DNA of 56,357 nt from positions 1 through 56,357 of the forward strand of contig MCGT01000063.1 in NCBI GenBank assembly GCA_002104935.1, written 5' to 3'. A program made the position numbers and the translations under genes. Shown here one piece after another: positions 52,119-56,357 of the stretch. The notes beneath the pieces are model-generated. The model had not been told where the DNA came from, ran no database searches, and was given only the letters and a program-made list of their open reading frames with translations. The DNA comes from Hesseltinella vesiculosa (lineage: Eukaryota > Mucoromycota > Mucoromycetes > Mucorales > Cunninghamellaceae). Every line of letters begins with the position of its first letter. Within the stretch, counting starts at the first letter, position 1.

Positions 52119-52845
52119 ATGAGCTCTAATTGTATGGCAGCATCTTGCTTGATGAAGTTCTTTTTTGTTGCAACTTTGTTTGTTGCTATATTCATGGGAT
52201 TAGATCAAGTCAAAGATCAATTTTACATGTTTGAACCTGAAAAGTTGCAACAAGTTGCCCAAAAGAACATTGGCTTGTACAAAAATGACACTCGACTGAT
52301 GATCAATAAGATTGCTGAAGATTTGAATGAAATTTATCCTGGTCATATCCAACTCAAGGAGGAATGGGTCTTTAACAATGCTGGTGGTGCAATGGGCTCA
52401 ATGTGGATATTGCATGGATCTTTGACGGAGTATGTTATTATTTTTGGTACCCCTGTAGGCACAGAGGGTCACACCGGTCGCTTCTTTGCCGACGACTACT
52501 TCATCATGCTTGAAGGCGAACAATGGGCGTTTAGCCCTGGTGAATTGACTAGAGAAGTAAGTAGAGCGATATTTTTTGCTGTCGTTCAAATATTAATAAT
52601 CTTCCTGGTCCACCTAGGTCTTCCGCATTGGAGAAATGCACCACCTGCCTCGTGGACATGCGCAGCAATACAAGATTCCTGAACACGGCTTTGCACTGGA
52701 ATATGCTCGCGGATGGATTCCATTAATGCTTCCTTTTGGTTTCTTTGATACGCTTTTCTCGACCCTGGACTTTGTGACATTGTACGACACCTTCCGATTG
52801 TATGGCAAGGCTATTATTGGTGAATTGCTCAAGGGCAAGATTTAA
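52119..52845 (+). CDS. ERG2: C-8 sterol isomerase (ERG2/sigma-1 receptor family)
   Basis: Exon 1 52119-52556, intron 52557-52617 (GTAAGT...CTAG), exon 2 52618-52845; 221 residues, the normal length. It converts fecosterol to episterol (delta-8 to delta-7) in ergosterol synthesis in the ER. There is one N-terminal membrane helix (MKFFFVATLFVAIFMGL) and then the cupin-like domain: NAGGAMGSMWILHGSLTEYVIIFGTPVGTEGHTGRFFADDYFIMLEGEQ, HHLPRGHAQQYKIPEHGFALEYARGWIPLMLPFG. Met at 52119, 52134 or 52152 could each start; the first is shown. The neighbouring Fanzor is convergent. Confidence 0.94.
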
Positions 52846-53099
52846 ACTACATTTTCCTATTGGATTTCCTTCGTTCTTGATACACTTAAACCATAAACAA
52901 ATGTCAGGTGCCACAAGAACGAAGTCGTACAGTAAAAGGGAAATTGGGAGAGATGATACAGTAAAAATTAAATGTCGTATTTGAAAAATTAATTTGACGG
53001 AGAGAAGATGAGATAGAGTCGCAGTGAAAAAAAAATGAGTGACATGCTAAAAGTCCATAACCGCTTTTTTTTTTTTTTTGGTTACTTACGTTGTCACTG

Positions 53100-53173
53100 T
53101 TTTCAAACCTCATGAGAGGGTTCCACACCTCCTCATACCATCATGGCATGGGAGGCAGTCATAAAATGTGTCT
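53100..53173 (-). ncRNA. Candidate Fanzor guide-RNA (omega-RNA) scaffold hairpins
   Basis: Just after the Fanzor stop codon (minus strand), two hairpins can form. One is 53128-53155: CCUCC and CAUGCC arms pair with GGUAUG and GGAGG around a 5-nt loop, 11 bp with one bulge and a G-U pair that favours the minus-strand RNA. The other is 53106-53122, with CCTC/GAGG around ATGA. In known TnpB and Fanzor loci the guide RNA overlaps or follows the 3' end of the nuclease gene. The assignment is positional inference; the 3' end and guide segment are not defined. Confidence 0.3.
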
Positions 53174-56100
53174 TCAAAGCGTAGGATGGCCAACCAGCTG
53201 CCCAAAGCCTCGCAAGGCTATGCATGTTGCTGCCAGGGAATCTCTTCCAAACGTGTTCATGGAGATCTTCACCGAAGGGCAAGAACCATTGATGCACGCT
53301 GACGTGCCCAGGTTGAGGCGACCACCTTTTTTTTTTGGATGCATGATACATGAGCCACAAAATGGACATGTCATTGAAGTACGATGCTCATTGACGATAA
53401 GCGACACACCATGTCTCTGAGCAACGCGCCGGTGCCACTTCCCGCCAACACGCATATGGCCACCAATACGCGAGCCGACACCAGATCCACAGTTGCCGAT
53501 GGCACGAATCAATTGGTTGGGCTTGTGGCGTCTTTGTTCTTGGATCACCATGCCTTCACGGACAAGTGGGGTATGCCAATCTAAGAAGCGACGGGCACGA
53601 CCGATCCATGGTGCGGCATAAAATGCCTGCACGGCGGCACTTGCTTCTTGCGTTTTGGCATACCGCGCCAACAGGTCGTCGTGGGTTGTACAAAAGGTCC
53701 TGGCATTCTTTGCAAGTAAGGCTTCAGAGTCACTGATTCTGGCGGCCTGGACGAATAAAAGCCATCAGTGGTTCGCTCAAGACACTTTGACCCACACAAC
53801 CTGGCAATTTTTTTTCTTACCTTTTTCCGTTTTTGAAGTTTTTTCATAAAGTGAAACGTGCCAGTCCTCCAGTGCAAATCCTTGGCTGTTGTCGTTGTGG
53901 CCTTTGGTAACTTGACAAATTCACCTTTCATGATGGTAGACAATTGTTGCGCAGAATGGGTGACCGTGGTCGCAAAAGACACTATCCCATAATCTGTGCC
54001 GCTGACAACGGTATGCTCAAGGTCAACGGTGCCAATTTCGGTCTCGCAAGGATCCTCCTCCGTCCTTGTTGTTGGCGTGAGCACGGTGGGTGGTGGTGGC
54101 GGCTGTTGTCCATGGCCTTCGCAGGTTTTTTCGCGGCAGATTTGTCGCTTTGTTCCTAAAGCAAAAGTGTGAATGCCTCTTTTTTTTTTTTTGCAAATGC
54201 ACTGACATAATTCCATTACTCTTACCTTTTGATGCAAGTATTTCATCTTTCGCTTTTCTGCCAACTTGTCGAGGATGTCGTGTTTCGCCATAATGGCTTC
54301 CCGTTTTTGCTCCTTGAGAATGCGCTCGGCCTTGACGTCGTCATGACGTTCTTGTTTGAACCTTTCGTCCCCGTATCCTCGTGTCAGCTTGTCCTTCATA
54401 TTTTTGCCAAGATCAGACAAGGATGCTGTGGCGATTCTTGCAGATTTACTTTGGACATCGCGTTCTTTTTCCAGGTTCTTGATACAGAGGTCAAGTTCGT
54501 CAATGGATTCTTGAACAGGCACCGATCCAGGAGCAGTCTTGCCCATACCACGCAGTTTTCGTTCTTCATACACAGACTTTTGGCGAGGCTTCATCGTCGT
54601 ACCGCGCAATGCTACATCCCCAGACCCATGAATGTCGATATGGTGGATGAATTGGATACCGATTTTTACTGCAGATTTGTTCGACCTTGTCCATATTGAA
54701 GAGGCAAGCAAAGACGTCGTTCTTTTGATGCCGTGCCTGGGCAGCCGAGCCGATCCCTTTCTCCTTGACATTGATGTGCTTCCCGAGAAGCTCGTGGACA
54801 CTTGGTGCATCAAGTGAGAGGCTGTAGGTGGTCCCTGTCAGAAACAGATGGACATGCTTCCATGGTGAACTTGTCATAACCAACCACCCGAAGGACTTCA
54901 TTGCCAAAGAGTATAATGTTCAAGCGGTGGCATTTGGGTGCGTTTTCGCAAGGGATGTATGGCTTCAGCGTGTTGAACACTAACTTCATGGCGCGAACTT
55001 CTTTGTCGATGAGCTGGAGCTTCTGGGTATGCTTTTTCAGGGACGTATCTTGAAGAGTGACATCTGATTCGCTGAAGAGCAGCTTCATGGTGATCCCTTG
55101 CAATGATCGCATTCGCCTTGCTGACACATCTGCTTCAGAAGGCTCCTCATGGTCTTCAACATTACGCCCATCGGAATCGAGATCATCACTGAGCGCAGCC
55201 GCATCGGCATCTGTGGCAATAGAAACATCAGTGGAGCTCTAGAAAAAAAAAAGCATAAGAGTTTTCGTGCATTTTTTTTTTTTTTTTTTTTTTGCAAACC
55301 TGGGCTTCAACAGAACTGGAATGTTTGCTCGAGATGATTTGCTTTCGTTCTTTCTTGTAAAAATCCTATAGAAGAGATATAAAAGAATGCATCCCAAAGA
55401 AGTCCAAACTTACCATTTTTTCTTGTAGATTGCTCATACGGCGATCAAATCCAGCTTGTTGACGTTCGTTCAGTGCTCCACGGCTCCGTTTCTTGCTCAT
55501 TTCTTTAGCTTTCCTTCTCAGTGCATTTCTCGTGTTGCAATACAGGGCCTTCATCTTCTTGGCGGGGTCGTCGTGCAGCTATTATCACAAAAAAAAAAAA
55601 AGTCAGGCACCTTTTTTTTATATCTCTCTCCCCGTTATTAGCCATACCGCACAAGCATTGTCACGCTTCTTTTTCGCAAAAGACTTTTTCATGTTGGTGT
55701 GGCGCTGTTCTCGAGTAGGGGCGAGCCAAAGGCGCAATAGCAGGCGCACAAGGTATCTTGTCATTTTCACAAAGGACTTTCCAGCGAGGATATTCTTAAA
55801 TGATGTATCCAGTTTGTTGTGGTATACGGACCGGACGTTTGAAGTCATCAACTTGCTTGGGGGGTCAAAGGACCAGTCCACTGCTAGGTGAGACTCCAAT
55901 TGGGATGGCTGGTTTTTGTGCTCTCGCGCGTATGGCCAAAGTGGGAGGAATAGAGGTATTGGATATGCTGTATTCCAAACACGTCGTTGCAAGAGCTGCT
56001 TGTGGGCGGTGGGAGAGTGGAAAACTGCCCGTCCTTGACTTGATCCAGGTTGCGCTGAGCAAAGGAGGGTAAGAGGTTGCTAACAGTGACACGCCCAGGA

Positions 56101-56357
56101 ACGCTTGCTACAAAAAAAAAAAAATGAGCGCCAGGCTTGCTGTCTATTAAGCTATGCTTACCGCTGGTGTACCAGTCCGCGTTTGGATTGGTGGCGTACT
56201 TTAGAACACTTGTGTGTAACAGTGTGAACATGTCACGGGAATACTTTGTGACTGCGATGCGTGCGTCCTTGATGGTAGACAGTACATTGCTCAAAGCCTC
56301 TGGTGATTCGTTGATCGCTGGAAGCAAGATTTGGCGAAGAGACTTGTGGGCGACTCT
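53174..56357 (-). CDS. Fanzor (eukaryotic TnpB-like RNA-guided nuclease), 5'-partial, possibly decayed
   Basis: Runs off the right edge. Exons by frame and splice sites: 56357-56162, 56107-55648, 55578-55414, 55365-55300, 55238-54226, 54155-53821 and 53746-53174. N-terminal helical and basic part: NALRRKAKEMSKKRSRGALNERQQ. RuvC-like motifs: VVSGTDYGIVSFATT (first Asp), then GSGVGSRIGGHM and VNEHRTSMTCPFC (Glu of the rearranged site), zinc ribbon CPFC...CINGSC, and FGRDSLAATCIAL (last Asp). Known Fanzors cut DNA guided by an omega-RNA and are carried by transposons. Frame changes with no obvious intron occur near 55990-55930, 54850, 54670 and possibly 54150, so the copy may be a pseudogene. 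No flanking inverted repeats were found. Confidence 0.75.

Noticed and set aside
51938..52129. 63-codon frame between REX2 and ERG2
   Set aside because: It overlaps the ERG2 start and has no domain or signal; likely chance.

Overview
The window looks like nuclear DNA of an early-diverging fungus, most likely Mucoromycota (Mucorales-like). The protein-coding genes carry short GT-AG introns of about 50-80 nt. They include a fungal C-8 sterol isomerase, a fungal EF-hand MscS channel and a protein O-mannosyltransferase relative. The transposon load, with APE-type LINEs, chromodomain Ty3 elements, a Tc1-like element, a MULE and a Fanzor gene, also fits this group. The assignment is inferred from gene content only.

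Positions 1-41.2 kb are a nested transposon graveyard with some fresh insertions. From left to right: a LINE (LINE-1, minus) is inserted in a Ty3 element (Ty3-A, 3' part, 5138-8829). That element sits in the 5' end of a second LINE (8830-9060). A complete LINE-2 (9115-14402) has a 17-bp target duplication. A 0.9-kb fold-back palindrome follows (14503-15407), then LINE pieces and a degenerate second Ty3 family (Ty3-B, 17146-22000, no gag). Next is a long LINE (LINE-C, minus) whose ORF1 is split by an intact Ty3-A (24048-30166, identical LTRs, GGAGG duplication) and by a 4-kb Tc1-like transposon (30499-34508, TA duplication). Further LINE, LTR and MULE remnants run to about 41.1 kb. Most premature stops in the old copies can be explained by C:G to T:A changes. 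The dense LINE cluster resembles pericentromeric or subtelomeric sequence.

Positions 41.3-52.8 kb are a compact single-copy gene block: SWT1-like PIN endoribonuclease (+), MscS-type mechanosensitive channel (-), Gcn4-type bZIP factor (-), Vps74/GOLPH3 (-), a divergent PMT-like MIR protein (+), oligoribonuclease REX2/REXO2 (+) and ERG2 sterol isomerase (+). Exon structures were worked out by eye from reading frame and splice sites.

Positions 53.1-56.4 kb hold an intron-rich Fanzor (eukaryotic TnpB relative, RNA-guided nuclease family) on the minus strand, running off the right edge. Its RuvC-like GTDYG, NEHRTS, zinc ribbon and GRDSL motifs are visible. Two hairpins just past its stop codon are a candidate guide-RNA (omega-RNA) scaffold. 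Several unexplained frame changes leave open whether this copy is functional.
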